DNA from: Pedobacter sp. PLR
Lineage (GTDB): Bacteria; Bacteroidota; Bacteroidia; Sphingobacteriales; Sphingobacteriaceae
Assembly (NCBI RefSeq): GCF_026239675.1
Contig: NZ_JAPIVQ010000007.1
Coordinates: 248,001 to 312,000 of the forward strand
Direction of reading: 5' to 3'
Length of the DNA: 64,000 nucleotides
Shown: piece after piece, positions 42,483 to 52,653 of the stretch
Layout of the letters: each line of letters begins with the position of its first letter
How positions within the stretch are numbered: position 1 is the first letter of the stretch
Position numbers and translations under genes: made by a program
The notes under the pieces: generated by a model
What the model was told of the DNA's origin: nothing
The model's database searches: none
What the model saw: the letters and a program-made list of their open reading frames with translations, nothing else

Positions 42483-45400
42483 CTAATTCAGGGTAACTCT
42501 CAAACTAAATCCGAAATTACTAAATGACGTATTAAAGGTTTGCGAGGTATAAGGTTTAGTCACATTCGAGTCGTAGAACAAGCGCACATTAAAACGTTGA
42601 TTCAGGATATAATCCACACTCGGTCTTAACGTAATGTTCTTTGCACCGGAAGAAACTTCTGCTTCCAGAATGTCTGCACGATAAATCACCGTCTTATTAT
42701 CTCTAACGGCAACATCCAGTTTAAAGTCCATATTGTTGTCCATTTTTAAACTTTTAAACAAGCCGAAGGGGAACCTGAACTTCGTAGTACGATAGCCCAG
42801 ACCGAACACCATATTGTTCTCCGTTAGCTGTGCCAGCTGGCTATTCGCCATGCTTAAGCCTAGTAAACGCGACCTGCCAATCTCAAAATTAGCCGTCAGG
42901 TTGTTTTTCAAACGGGTATCAATACCGATCAGCGGCGAGAACTGTTCTGCAATTGTCACCTGTGCATATTGGAAGGCCGGCAGGAAGTTGTCATTCAAAT
43001 CCCTGCTCACTACCGCACCATCATTCTCCTGGTACTTCAACAGTGAATTAAAGCTGCTGATGCTGTACACAGAGCGATAAGAATGTCTCAGATCAATAGA
43101 GCTGAAACGATCTGCCAGGAATTGAATTCCGATCAGACCGCGGTAGTTTAAGCGCCAGTTAGGCAATGGAATTTTAGGCATAGAACTCAGGCTCGACGAC
43201 CTGGCGTCCTTACCCGAATAAGCGGCAAGGAAAGCAGCGGTCAACACATCCTGCGACTCTCCGCCATAACCATCGGCATATAAACCACTTCTTACCCCAC
43301 CGGAGTTTGGATTCATCGCGCCTAAGCGTTGCGAGATCACTACCCTGTTAGACATAAATTCATTGAACAACTTAGACACCGTGCTACCCAATTTCTCCGC
43401 GAAAGCAGTCCCTAAACTGATATAAGAAATACTGTAATCACCCGTTGTGAAAGGGCTGAAATTCTCAAAGCCACCAAACTCCTCATCATACCTGAAATTG
43501 GTAGAATAATTCATCGTTTTATTTCTGTTGGCAGTTAGTGTAATCGACAAATCTTTGATCGGCTCCACCAAACTCGTTAAACTTAAATCTTCACGCATCG
43601 TGTTAATGTACAATTGCGCCTGCAAGGTATCTCTGGTGATCCAGCCTCTCAATAAAGCTTCATCTCTAATGTCACGCTGACTACCCAATACGAAACCTAA
43701 TCCCGGAGCACCAGTCGCCTGGTCGATACCGAAGTAATTTGTTTTTGGCAGATAACCCGGCAGGAATATACCCTTGGTCTGCGTATAAGCACCTACCACA
43801 TTCTTCACACTTGTTAACAAGCCTATCCAGACATTTTGTTTCCCGGCGCCGCTTCCTTTGCGGACAAAACCGAACTTATTGTAAAGTGAAGCCAGGTTTA
43901 AATTAGGATTGATCTGAACCGTTCTTGAGTTTTGCACCGTATTTCCAAGGTTGATATTTGGATCTCTCAAGGTAGAAAGCGGCTCTGTTTGCCAGTTAAA
44001 GTTGGTACCGTAACGGGTTGCCACACTCACCCAATCCAATCCCGGAATCTTATTGACCGGCAGGTTATACGTAAAATTCAGGTTGTGACTATAATCTGTT
44101 GTACGCCCTAACCGCATCATATTCTGCCATAAAGTATCTCTTTTTAAACCTTCAATCCTACCATAAGGCTCATCAATGATCGAATAATTGGTCGCATCAA
44201 TGTCCATGGTCAGCGACTTACTCAGGTTCCAGGAAATACCATAAACCCTCGAAACCAGGAAGTTTTTATTAAAGGTCGTATTGATCGGAATGTAATTGTT
44301 CGGGTCATTGTTTCTCAAACTGTTTTCAGCATAGAAACGGTCCACATCGATTCTGAAATTAATCGAAGAAGGCATCAGGCTAAAATTGAAATCCTTCAGT
44401 AAAGCCAGGGTATTCGCTTTGATGATCTTTTTAAAAGGCTCATAATTCTTCGGCAGTCCGGCATAATTATAACCCAGGGAAGCCCTGTAAGTCTTCTGGA
44501 AATTACTTTCTATGATAAAATCGCGGTGCGAATACTTGGTATATGCATAGCTGACATTAAAGTTTTCAATGTCCCAAACCTTAGGTTTAGCTTCCAGATC
44601 TGTTCTTTCTTTTCTCACATTCGTGAAATTGATACTGCTCCTTGTCGTATAATCCTGTGCAAAGTTCAGGATAGAATCGCGTTGTGTTTTCGAAGCGGCA
44701 TCCAGTGCATTTTTCAACTCAATATCCGGCATGCTCGGGTTGTACTGAGGCGTAGCCACCTGGCTCGAATAACTCACAAATACCGGCACTTTAATCCCTG
44801 TTTTCTTAGGGAAAAACTTGCCCAGCTCCAGACTCGAAGAGATGTCAAAAAACACGTTATCCGCTCTGTTTCTTTCGCTCACTCTCGCTTCCAGAGAACC
44901 GAAACCAATCGTCGATTTACTACCCGACACATTTACATCGGCAAAATCGGCCAGTTTTGCATTCATTCTGGCGGTAGCAGCCCATCCACCACGCTCATCA
45001 AACTCTGTTAAACGAAGTTCATTGAACCAGAAAATTCCATTCTTATCCATCAAATCATCACCATTTCCTCTGTAAGGGTTTTTAATCCCCAGCATATACA
45101 CCCTGACCTTACTCATATCCGGTTGCCCTTTGATGGTAATTGTTTTGCCATCTACGGTATAGTTATAAGGTATATTGATCGGCCATGGCGCACCAGTACT
45201 TGTTTTCGCATTATTTCTGGCGAGTTTCGCTTTCTGGAAAAACTCCAGGGTAATGTCCATTTTGTTCTGTTCCGGCCAGATGGCGTAAGGGTCACTCGTT
45301 CCTGGAAGCGTCACCTTTAAAGGCTGTGTATACTCGTAATAATTGTCCTGATTGTCGGTACCAATTCTCAGGAAAGCACTCAGGTCATTGTCTTTCAATG

Positions 45401-48400
45401 TACTTGAACCTAAAGCCTCTGCATGGATATACATTTCCAGGCGTTTATAAGATCTAAAATCGTTGAAACCGGTTTTAAAAGCCGCCCTGCCATAGCCATC
45501 TCTCAGGTTTTTGATCGTTACCGAGAGCGACTGCTCATTCTGACGCGTATCACCACGGTAATTGCTAAAATCACGTTCTCTTTCAATGCCCGGAGGAATC
45601 ACATAAGGAATCGGCGTACGCTTACCATTTTCTTCAATATTCACCGTAGCCACCTCAATCGTAGAACCATCCGGAGCGATCGTCGCTAAAGCCGGGTCTA
45701 CAATCGTTTGTGAAGGATCATTGTTTGCATTATATTGTCTCCATTCGCCTCTAACCAACTGGATTTTTCCAAACCTCAATACTGTGGTATCGGCAAAGTT
45801 GGTCATGAACATACGGATGAAACGGATGGATTTGAAATCCTGAATCCCACCCACACGGTCCTGGTATTGTGCCAAAGGAATACGAATCTGATACCAGGTA
45901 ACCGGCTGCGTACTACCGTTAGCCAGTTTCACCTGAGAAGTTACCTTATCCGTTACAAAGTTTTGCCCCACCATCAGATCGGCCGGACGCATAGAAACTT
46001 TGTACTGGAAGTACTCATCAGATTGTGTCATATTGTTATCTCTGTTGATGTCTTCCCCGTCAGGTAAAGAAGTCGAGGCCGAGTTCTCCACGCCAAGTTC
46101 AGCACGCGATTGCGCTGCGGTTTTAGAGTTTCCTTCAGTACCGTTAAAGTGCTGGTAACGTTTTAAAATCCCTGCGTTTTCACGGTCTAACTCCGGACCT
46201 CTGAAATACACATAATCATCAGAAGAAGGGTCAGTTTCAATAGAATTGGCCGCGTCTGGATTCAGCTGACCTTTGATCTGGTTCACTAAAGCCGAGAATT
46301 TCGCCTGCTCATCTTTATTGGCCATACCGTCTAATCCCACATCCTGCGCTTTTCTGGCATTCGGATCATTGTCGAAAGCCTGAACAACCGGTTGTAATTT
46401 CGGCACCCTACCCCAGTTTGTTTCATCAAACTTCGAAGGATCGCCATCGGCAGGAAGACCATTCTCCAGCGACTTTCTTCCGTCTTTCAAAATGTCTTCA
46501 GAAAGGTTACCGATGTTGAAATACAAATCACCTCCTAAACCAGTCGGTTTATAAATATTCGGGTCCATTACCCAAAGCTCGATGAACTCAATATTCAGGG
46601 CTTCAAAATCATTGGTTTCGATTCTTCTGAACAAACCGCCCCAACGACTACGTGGATTATTCAGCAAGCCATTAGGTGTAAATCCTGTAGGCGTATAATT
46701 GTAAGGACCACGAACGGTCGGATAAAAAGCAACATCTAAAGTCGGCAATGCGAAAGGTTGTCCTGAACCTGTTTCTTTAAAAGGAAATACCTCCTGCTCG
46801 ATAATCTGACGAACAAAATGGTTAGAAAGTTCCTGTTTGTTATTTCTTAAACCGGAAGGAAGTGTCGCATCATTTCTATTGTAAAAAACCGGATCGATGT
46901 TGTAGAAAGCGATTAAAGCCCTGTTGAAACCATAGCTCAGGTCGTCCATCCTGTTGGATTCAGAAAACAGCTGTGGCGTACCAGACAACTGCCAGGCCAT
47001 GGCACTTTTCAAATCAATTACGGAACGCGAAGCTTCAAAATCATCCAGGTAACTCACGCCACCTTTCTGGCCGCCAACATTCAGCGCTTTCGGATGCCCC
47101 GGAACCAACTGCGCAAACTCTCCGGAGAAAGTCAGGCTGGAAGGAACTTTTGTAGAAATAAAGGGCAGCTTATCGATCAGTTTCGTTAAGAATCTGGAAG
47201 GTGTGCTGTAATTTAAATCCAGTCCCCACATTGTGTTGGAAATCGGCTCTTCACCCACATTCACCTTTGGCGTCAGCGGCTTTTCCGTCAGGTTCATCAG
47301 GGTAGCCCCTAAATTCAGTTTATTGTTAACCTTATAATCAAATCTGGTTCCGAACAACGAACGTTGCTGCAAACCAAAAAGCTCATTATTTTCTGTCGAT
47401 ATTCTGATCGGCTGACCGGAAATCAGGATCGCAGTATTCAGGATTCTCACCCTTCCACCTTGATAATCCACGGTATAATCCACCCCTTCCTGCAAAGGAA
47501 TCGTACCGGCAAACACCTTTACAGAACCTTCCGGAACATTGATGGAATTTAAGCTGAATTCCGAAGCTACCTGACTCTGGTACGCTCCCTTAATGAAATA
47601 GCGGTTCTGGTTGCTGAACAACTGTTGCGCCACTACTTTTGTGGAATCGTATAAAGCCGGATAAGTATACTGATCTATGAATTGACCTTCAGAAGCGTCA
47701 AACTGGTCTGCTAAATCCTTACCAAAAGGTTCGATTAAAGGGAAGATTACCCGACCGTTCAAAGGATCGATGGTAATATAACCACTACTGGTATTGGTAG
47801 AGAAATTGGTCAGATTGGTATTCGAGGCATTGGTATTTCCCGGGTTGTTGTTGCTGTTTATCGGCGTATTAAACGCGATATTATCATTGGTACCAAAAGG
47901 TCTGTTTTCCGCTTCAAAGTCAAACACCCCATCCGGACTACGTTCTTTCTGTTGATTTAAACGGTCTAAGCCCGTCACCTGAATCCATTGTTTGTTCTTC
48001 AAAGGCCTCCGGTCTGCATCCAGCTTCTCCCCCACCTCGATATAAGGTTTCTCCACCCCTGTTTTATCGTCAATGCGGAAAATGTCCAGCTTAAAGTTCA
48101 TCGGACTGATCTGATACCCCCCGATAGAATAGATGTTTTTCATCATCAGGTCCCAGATAGGCAACCTGGTTTTCAGGGTTTCATTTTTCAGCATCTTCGC
48201 GAACAACACCTTTGGCGCCGCCGCATCAAAAGAAATATCTGTGGAGAACTCCCCTACCTGATATTCCACCCCACGGTAAGTATACCGGTAAGAAACTGCC
48301 AGAACCTCATCGGTATTCAGGGCATTGTTCAGGGAAATATAACCCAGTTGCGGGTGGAAAGTAAACTCTCTGTCGGCCAGTTTTCTAGCATAGGTTAGCT

Positions 48401-49658
48401 TGGCATAGTTGTCTGTGCCACCACTGGGTGCAAAAAACGGAATAATCGCATTGGAATTGGTAAATCTGGCATCAGCCGGCAATTGCGACAATAAATTATT
48501 GGATTGTCCTGGGAACTGAGGATTGTCAAAACCAGAAGGAAGGCCGGAAAGCCCACCGGTAATGGTCGGATTATAAGGCGCATTTTCTGCCAGATCCATT
48601 AAGGCCATCACGTCTCTGGAACCCTGCGTATTTCCGGTTTTATTGGTAATCCAGACTTCCACCCTGGTAATCAACACTCCTGAAGTAATTGTAGGGGGCG
48701 TCGACAATGTTTTATTATAGTTCTGTCTAAAATACTGCGCTAAGAAATAGTGTTTATTGGCCTCATAATTATCGGCACTCAATCTGAATTCGTTCTGTTG
48801 TGCGCCATTATTGATGCGGATTTCCCGCGATTGCGATTTCTGTTGAGAGAACACCGTACTCACATTCAGCTTCCCGAATTGTAATTGTGTCTTCACCCCG
48901 AAAAGGGCCTGTGTACCGTTAATCAAGGAAGTGCTCAGTGGCAAACTCACGTTACCGGCTTCAATCTTCTGGATGATATCATCCTTACCACCCACATAAT
49001 CCAGTTTCACCTGATTCTCAAAATCAAACTGTGCTTCGGTATTGTAGTTCATGTTCACCTTCATCCGGGTACCAATACTACCGATCAAATCCATCTGAAT
49101 GCGCTGGTTAAAATCAAAATTCCCCTGTACGCGCTGACGCTCGTTAAACAGCGGATTTTCATTCTTATTGACCCTTCCGAGGAAAGTAAGTTCCGCCTCA
49201 CCACGAGGCTGTATATCTATGGTAGTACCGCCAAAAATCCGTTCAAAAGCTTTGCTATTGATCTTTAAACTAGGAAGAACTCCGTTTTTTCTGACTTCAT
49301 TAATTTCTTCGTTGGAATACATGCGCCAATTGTCGCGTTTCATCTCCGAATTTACCAGACGTTGATACTCTTCAATCGTCAGGTATTGTGGGGCGGCGAA
49401 CAACTGGTTGCCAATGAGCTGGCGGATGATGTATCGTTTATGCTTCGCATCATACTCGACCTCCCGTTTTACATTGTCGGGAAGTGGTTTGAAGGAATTG
49501 TTGAGGTTTCTAAGGCCTAAGCGTTGTTTTTCCTTCAAACTGAAGGAATTTCTTGTGGTATCTGAATTTCTTACCTGAGGCCTCACTGTTTGTGAAAAAG
49601 CAGCTTGTCCGCCAAGGCAGAGCAGAAAGGTAAAGAGGAGCGTTAATAAGGTTTTCAA
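42483..49658 (-). CDS. sprA: T9SS outer-membrane translocon protein SprA
   Basis: SprA forms the very large outer-membrane beta barrel of the type IX secretion system, through which cargo proteins and gliding adhesins leave the cell. The 2391 residues begin with a signal peptide (hydrophobic core about 4-18, cleavage near AAFSQ) and match the size of F. johnsoniae SprA. Long alternating beta-strand segments with aromatic ends run through the C-terminal half, and the protein ends in a strand (GFSLRVTLN). It lies 7 bp after ruvA. The presence of SprA implies a functional T9SS; partners such as gldKLMN are outside the window. Confidence 0.96.
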   Translation of the reverse strand: MKTLLTLLFTFLLCLGGQAAFSQTVRPQVRNSDTTRNSFSLKEKQRLGLRNLNNSFKPLPDNVKREVEYDAKHKRYIIRQLIGNQLFAAPQYLTIEEYQRLVNSEMKRDNWRMYSNEEINEVRKNGVLPSLKINSKAFERIFGGTTIDIQPRGEAELTFLGRVNKNENPLFNERQRVQGNFDFNQRIQMDLIGSIGTRMKVNMNYNTEAQFDFENQVKLDYVGGKDDIIQKIEAGNVSLPLSTSLINGTQALFGVKTQLQFGKLNVSTVFSQQKSQSREIRINNGAQQNEFRLSADNYEANKHYFLAQYFRQNYNKTLSTPPTITSGVLITRVEVWITNKTGNTQGSRDVMALMDLAENAPYNPTITGGLSGLPSGFDNPQFPGQSNNLLSQLPADARFTNSNAIIPFFAPSGGTDNYAKLTYARKLADREFTFHPQLGYISLNNALNTDEVLAVSYRYTYRGVEYQVGEFSTDISFDAAAPKVLFAKMLKNETLKTRLPIWDLMMKNIYSIGGYQISPMNFKLDIFRIDDKTGVEKPYIEVGEKLDADRRPLKNKQWIQVTGLDRLNQQKERSPDGVFDFEAENRPFGTNDNIAFNTPINSNNNPGNTNASNTNLTNFSTNTSSGYITIDPLNGRVIFPLIEPFGKDLADQFDASEGQFIDQYTYPALYDSTKVVAQQLFSNQNRYFIKGAYQSQVASEFSLNSINVPEGSVKVFAGTIPLQEGVDYTVDYQGGRVRILNTAILISGQPIRISTENNELFGLQQRSLFGTRFDYKVNNKLNLGATLMNLTEKPLTPKVNVGEEPISNTMWGLDLNYSTPSRFLTKLIDKLPFISTKVPSSLTFSGEFAQLVPGHPKALNVGGQKGGVSYLDDFEASRSVIDLKSAMAWQLSGTPQLFSESNRMDDLSYGFNRALIAFYNIDPVFYNRNDATLPSGLRNNKQELSNHFVRQIIEQEVFPFKETGSGQPFALPTLDVAFYPTVRGPYNYTPTGFTPNGLLNNPRSRWGGLFRRIETNDFEALNIEFIELWVMDPNIYKPTGLGGDLYFNIGNLSEDILKDGRKSLENGLPADGDPSKFDETNWGRVPKLQPVVQAFDNDPNARKAQDVGLDGMANKDEQAKFSALVNQIKGQLNPDAANSIETDPSSDDYVYFRGPELDRENAGILKRYQHFNGTEGNSKTAAQSRAELGVENSASTSLPDGEDINRDNNMTQSDEYFQYKVSMRPADLMVGQNFVTDKVTSQVKLANGSTQPVTWYQIRIPLAQYQDRVGGIQDFKSIRFIRMFMTNFADTTVLRFGKIQLVRGEWRQYNANNDPSQTIVDPALATIAPDGSTIEVATVNIEENGKRTPIPYVIPPGIERERDFSNYRGDTRQNEQSLSVTIKNLRDGYGRAAFKTGFNDFRSYKRLEMYIHAEALGSSTLKDNDLSAFLRIGTDNQDNYYEYTQPLKVTLPGTSDPYAIWPEQNKMDITLEFFQKAKLARNNAKTSTGAPWPINIPYNYTVDGKTITIKGQPDMSKVRVYMLGIKNPYRGNGDDLMDKNGIFWFNELRLTEFDERGGWAATARMNAKLADFADVNVSGSKSTIGFGSLEARVSERNRADNVFFDISSSLELGKFFPKKTGIKVPVFVSYSSQVATPQYNPSMPDIELKNALDAASKTQRDSILNFAQDYTTRSSINFTNVRKERTDLEAKPKVWDIENFNVSYAYTKYSHRDFIIESNFQKTYRASLGYNYAGLPKNYEPFKKIIKANTLALLKDFNFSLMPSSINFRIDVDRFYAENSLRNNDPNNYIPINTTFNKNFLVSRVYGISWNLSKSLTMDIDATNYSIIDEPYGRIEGLKRDTLWQNMMRLGRTTDYSHNLNFTYNLPVNKIPGLDWVSVATRYGTNFNWQTEPLSTLRDPNINLGNTVQNSRTVQINPNLNLASLYNKFGFVRKGSGAGKQNVWIGLLTSVKNVVGAYTQTKGIFLPGYLPKTNYFGIDQATGAPGLGFVLGSQRDIRDEALLRGWITRDTLQAQLYINTMREDLSLTSLVEPIKDLSITLTANRNKTMNYSTNFRYDEEFGGFENFSPFTTGDYSISYISLGTAFAEKLGSTVSKLFNEFMSNRVVISQRLGAMNPNSGGVRSGLYADGYGGESQDVLTAAFLAAYSGKDARSSSLSSMPKIPLPNWRLNYRGLIGIQFLADRFSSIDLRHSYRSVYSISSFNSLLKYQENDGAVVSRDLNDNFLPAFQYAQVTIAEQFSPLIGIDTRLKNNLTANFEIGRSRLLGLSMANSQLAQLTENNMVFGLGYRTTKFRFPFGLFKSLKMDNNMDFKLDVAVRDNKTVIYRADILEAEVSSGAKNITLRPSVDYILNQRFNVRLFYDSNVTKPYTSQTFNTSFSNFGFSLRVTLN

Positions 49659-49665
49659 GGTAATT

Positions 49666-50250
49666 CTATAAGTTCTTCAAAGCGATTTTTATCATTTGTT
49701 CTACTGTTAAATCTGTACCTCCATTTTTTACTGCACTGTCAATTGATTTCTCAGCCGGTTGTTTTGCAAACCCGAGCATCATCAAGGCAGATAGGGCTTC
49801 TTCTCTCGCAGTATTATTTAATGGTGCAGCGATCAATGATCCTGTACCTTCTTTTTTCAACTTGTCTTGCAGCTCCAATACCAGGCGCTGCGCGGTTTTT
49901 GCACCAATTCCTTTAATCCGTTGAATTAAAGGTAAATCACCATTTACAATAGCTGTTTGGATTTCCACAGGAGTGATCGAAGAGAGCATCATTCTACCCG
50001 TATTCGGGCCGATTCCGGAAACGGAAATCAGATGAAGGAAGAGCCTGCGCTCTCCCTCCTCTGCAAATCCATATAAGGTATGTGCATCTTCTTTAATATG
50101 TGTCCAGAGGTAAACCTTACATCTTTCCACATCTGCCAGACTGCTATAAGTATTTAGCGAAATATTGATATGGTAACCAATCCCTCCGGCCTCCACAACA
50201 ATATAAGCGGGGCACTTAAAGGTCAGTTTACCATCAATATATTCGAACAT
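49666..50250 (-). CDS. ruvA: Holliday junction branch migration protein RuvA
   Basis: RuvA binds four-way DNA junctions and loads RuvB. The 194-residue protein shows the N-terminal OB fold (MFEYIDGKLTFKCPAYIVVE), helix-hairpin-helix motifs in LISVSGIGPNTGRMML and IKGIGAKTAQRLVLEL, and a C-terminal RuvB-binding domain. It lies between maeB (3 bp) and sprA (7 bp), in one probable operon despite unrelated functions. I know the ruvA-sprA linkage as common in Bacteroidota. Confidence 0.97.
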   Translation of the reverse strand: MFEYIDGKLTFKCPAYIVVEAGGIGYHINISLNTYSSLADVERCKVYLWTHIKEDAHTLYGFAEEGERRLFLHLISVSGIGPNTGRMMLSSITPVEIQTAIVNGDLPLIQRIKGIGAKTAQRLVLELQDKLKKEGTGSLIAAPLNNTAREEALSALMMLGFAKQPAEKSIDSAVKNGGTDLTVEQMIKIALKNL

Positions 50251-50253
50251 ATC

Positions 50254-52569
50254 TTATTTCTTAATTATTCTTTTTAATAGACCACCTTTTTTAGCCAGGG
50301 CTTCCTGTTCTTTTGACTGTACATCTAACACAGCTAAAGTTACCATGTTTACAATCTCACGAACTGAACTACCTAACTGTACAATGTGAACAGGTTTGTT
50401 CAATCCTAATAAAATCGGACCAACCGCCTCTGCACCACCAAGTTCCTGCAACAGTTTGTAAGCAATGTTTCCAGACTCCAGATTAGGGAATACCAGGGTG
50501 TTAGCAGGTGCATCTACTAAGCTACTAAAAGGAAAGTTATCTTTCAATAAAGCGTTGTTAATTGCAAAATTTCCTTGCATTTCGCCGTCTACGATAATTT
50601 CAGGGTGTTTTTCGTGAAGAATTTTCACCGCTTTTCTCACTTTTTCAGGAACAACACCTTCGTTTGACCCAAAATTAGAGTACGAAAGCAGGGCAATACG
50701 CGGCTGAATGTTGAATTTACGTACAGCAGAGTCTAATAATAGCGTAATATCTACCAGTTCTTCTACTGTAGGGTCAACATTTACGGTAGTATCGCCAAAG
50801 AATACCGGACCTTTTTTAGTCATCATCATGTACATTCCGGCCACGCGGTTTACACCTGGCTCCGTACCGATAACGTGTAATGCAGGCTTAATGGTAGACA
50901 CATAGTTTTTAGTCAGACCAGAGATCATGGCATCTGCTTCACCGAATTCTACCATAGAAGCACCGAAGTAATTTCTATCGCGTAAGAATTTATTGGCTTC
51001 GAACAAGGTTACCCCTCTTCTTTGTCTCTTTTGATACAAAGATTCTGCATATTTCTTCATGCGTTCCGGCTCCAACATTGGATCAATGATCTCTACACCT
51101 TCTAATTCCAGTGCATTTTCTTCAATGATCTGCTCGATAATCGCTCTGTTTCCTAATAAAACCGGAATCGCAATATTTTCATCCTTCACGATCTGAGCCG
51201 CTTTCAGGATTTTATAGTTATCCGCCTCGGTGAATACCACGCGTTTCGGATCAGATTTAGCTTTGTTGGTGATGGCACGCATAATCGCATCATCCATACC
51301 CAATCTGGTTTTCAATTCTTCAGTATAAGCATCCCAGTCGGTGATGATTTTACGGGCAACACCAGACTCGATTGCTGCTTTGGCTACTGCCGAAGAAACA
51401 TTGGTCATCAATCGCAAATCTACCGGCTTAGGAATGATATAATCCTTACCAAATTTGATGTTTTTCTCGTTGTAGGCCATGTTTACAGCCTCAGGAACAG
51501 ATTTTTTAGCCAGCTCAGCAATAGCTTTCACAGCGGCAATTTTCATTTCCTCATTGATGCTGGTTGCCCTGACATCTAATGCACCTCTAAAAATGTATGG
51601 GAAGCCCAGTACGTTATTCACCTGATTAGGATAATCAGAACGTCCTGTAGCCATAATTAAATCTTTACGGGAGCTGATCGCCAGTTCATAAGCAATCTCC
51701 GGGTTAGGATTCGCCATTGCAAAAACAATAGGATTCTTAGCCATAGATTTCAACATATCCACTGTTACGCAATCCGCAGAAGAAAGACCGATAAACACAT
51801 CACAATCTTTCATTGCTTCTTCCAGCGTATTCAAATCTCTGGTGGTTGCAAATTCAGCTTTAATGCTGTCAAGAACTGCTCTGTCTGCTCTGATGACGCC
51901 GGTACGGTCGCACATCACGATGTTTTCTTTTTTAGCACCTAAAGTAACATAAAGACGGGTACAGGAAATCGCGGCGGCACCGGCACCATTAACCACAATC
52001 TTTACCTTATCCATTTTCTTTTTCTGCAATTCACAGGCATTGATTAATGCTGCTGCAGAGATAATGGCGGTACCATGCTGATCGTCGTGCATGACAGGGA
52101 TGTTCATTTCCTCTTTCAAACGACGCTCAATTTCAAAGCACTCCGGTGCTTTAATATCTTCTAAATTCACCCCGCCGAAAGTTGGCTCAAGGGCTTTTAC
52201 GATTTTCACAAAGTCGTCAACGTTTTTAGTATCCAGTTCCAGATCAAAAACATCGATATCAGCAAAGATCTTAAAAAGAAGACCTTTACCTTCCATCACC
52301 GGTTTACCCGCTTCCGGACCAATATCACCAAGACCTAAAACAGCTGTACCATTACTGATTACAGCGACAAGGTTACCTTTGGCGGTATATTTATATACAT
52401 CTTCAATGTTTTCTGCTATTTTTAAACAAGGCTCAGCTACCCCTGGAGAATACGCCAGCGCCAGATCTCTTTGAGAGTTCGTTGGTTTCGTGGGTATAAC
52501 TTGTATTTTTCCCGGTCGCCCTTGCGAGTGGTAATCCAAAGCATCTTGCTTCCTGTTAATTTTACTCAT
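50254..52569 (-). CDS. maeB: NADP-dependent malic enzyme with phosphotransacetylase-like domain
   Basis: MaeB decarboxylates malate to pyruvate with NADPH formation. The N-terminal malic enzyme part (1 to about 420) has YSPGVAEPCL, MEGKGLLFKIFADID, the metal-site motif HDDQHGTAII and the nucleotide loop VVNGAGAAAISC. A phosphate acetyltransferase-like domain fills about 430-771 and is thought to be regulatory in the family. The 771-residue length is typical. It leads the maeB-ruvA-sprA transcript. Confidence 0.96.
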   Translation of the reverse strand: MSKINRKQDALDYHSQGRPGKIQVIPTKPTNSQRDLALAYSPGVAEPCLKIAENIEDVYKYTAKGNLVAVISNGTAVLGLGDIGPEAGKPVMEGKGLLFKIFADIDVFDLELDTKNVDDFVKIVKALEPTFGGVNLEDIKAPECFEIERRLKEEMNIPVMHDDQHGTAIISAAALINACELQKKKMDKVKIVVNGAGAAAISCTRLYVTLGAKKENIVMCDRTGVIRADRAVLDSIKAEFATTRDLNTLEEAMKDCDVFIGLSSADCVTVDMLKSMAKNPIVFAMANPNPEIAYELAISSRKDLIMATGRSDYPNQVNNVLGFPYIFRGALDVRATSINEEMKIAAVKAIAELAKKSVPEAVNMAYNEKNIKFGKDYIIPKPVDLRLMTNVSSAVAKAAIESGVARKIITDWDAYTEELKTRLGMDDAIMRAITNKAKSDPKRVVFTEADNYKILKAAQIVKDENIAIPVLLGNRAIIEQIIEENALELEGVEIIDPMLEPERMKKYAESLYQKRQRRGVTLFEANKFLRDRNYFGASMVEFGEADAMISGLTKNYVSTIKPALHVIGTEPGVNRVAGMYMMMTKKGPVFFGDTTVNVDPTVEELVDITLLLDSAVRKFNIQPRIALLSYSNFGSNEGVVPEKVRKAVKILHEKHPEIIVDGEMQGNFAINNALLKDNFPFSSLVDAPANTLVFPNLESGNIAYKLLQELGGAEAVGPILLGLNKPVHIVQLGSSVREIVNMVTLAVLDVQSKEQEALAKKGGLLKRIIKK

Positions 52570-52591
52570 AAATCAGTCATTTATAAAGGGC

Positions 52592-52622
52592 CAAAGTTAC
52601 AATCTTTTAATTAGCCCTGAAA
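52592..52622 (-). promoter_or_regulatory. promoter of maeB-ruvA-sprA
   Basis: On the minus strand TTTC (52622-52619), a 19-bp spacer and a perfect TAACTTTG (52599-52592). It is the best promoter upstream of sprA, since only 3 and 7 bp separate maeB, ruvA and sprA. Confidence 0.6.
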
Positions 52623-52653
52623 TAAAAAAGGAATCAGTATCAGGAAGCAGAGA

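Noticed and set aside
44526..45011. 161-codon open frame antisense to sprA, with several others across 42.8-49.4 kb
   Set aside because: These lie opposite a clearly coding SprA frame, lack domain signals, and follow from its codon use.
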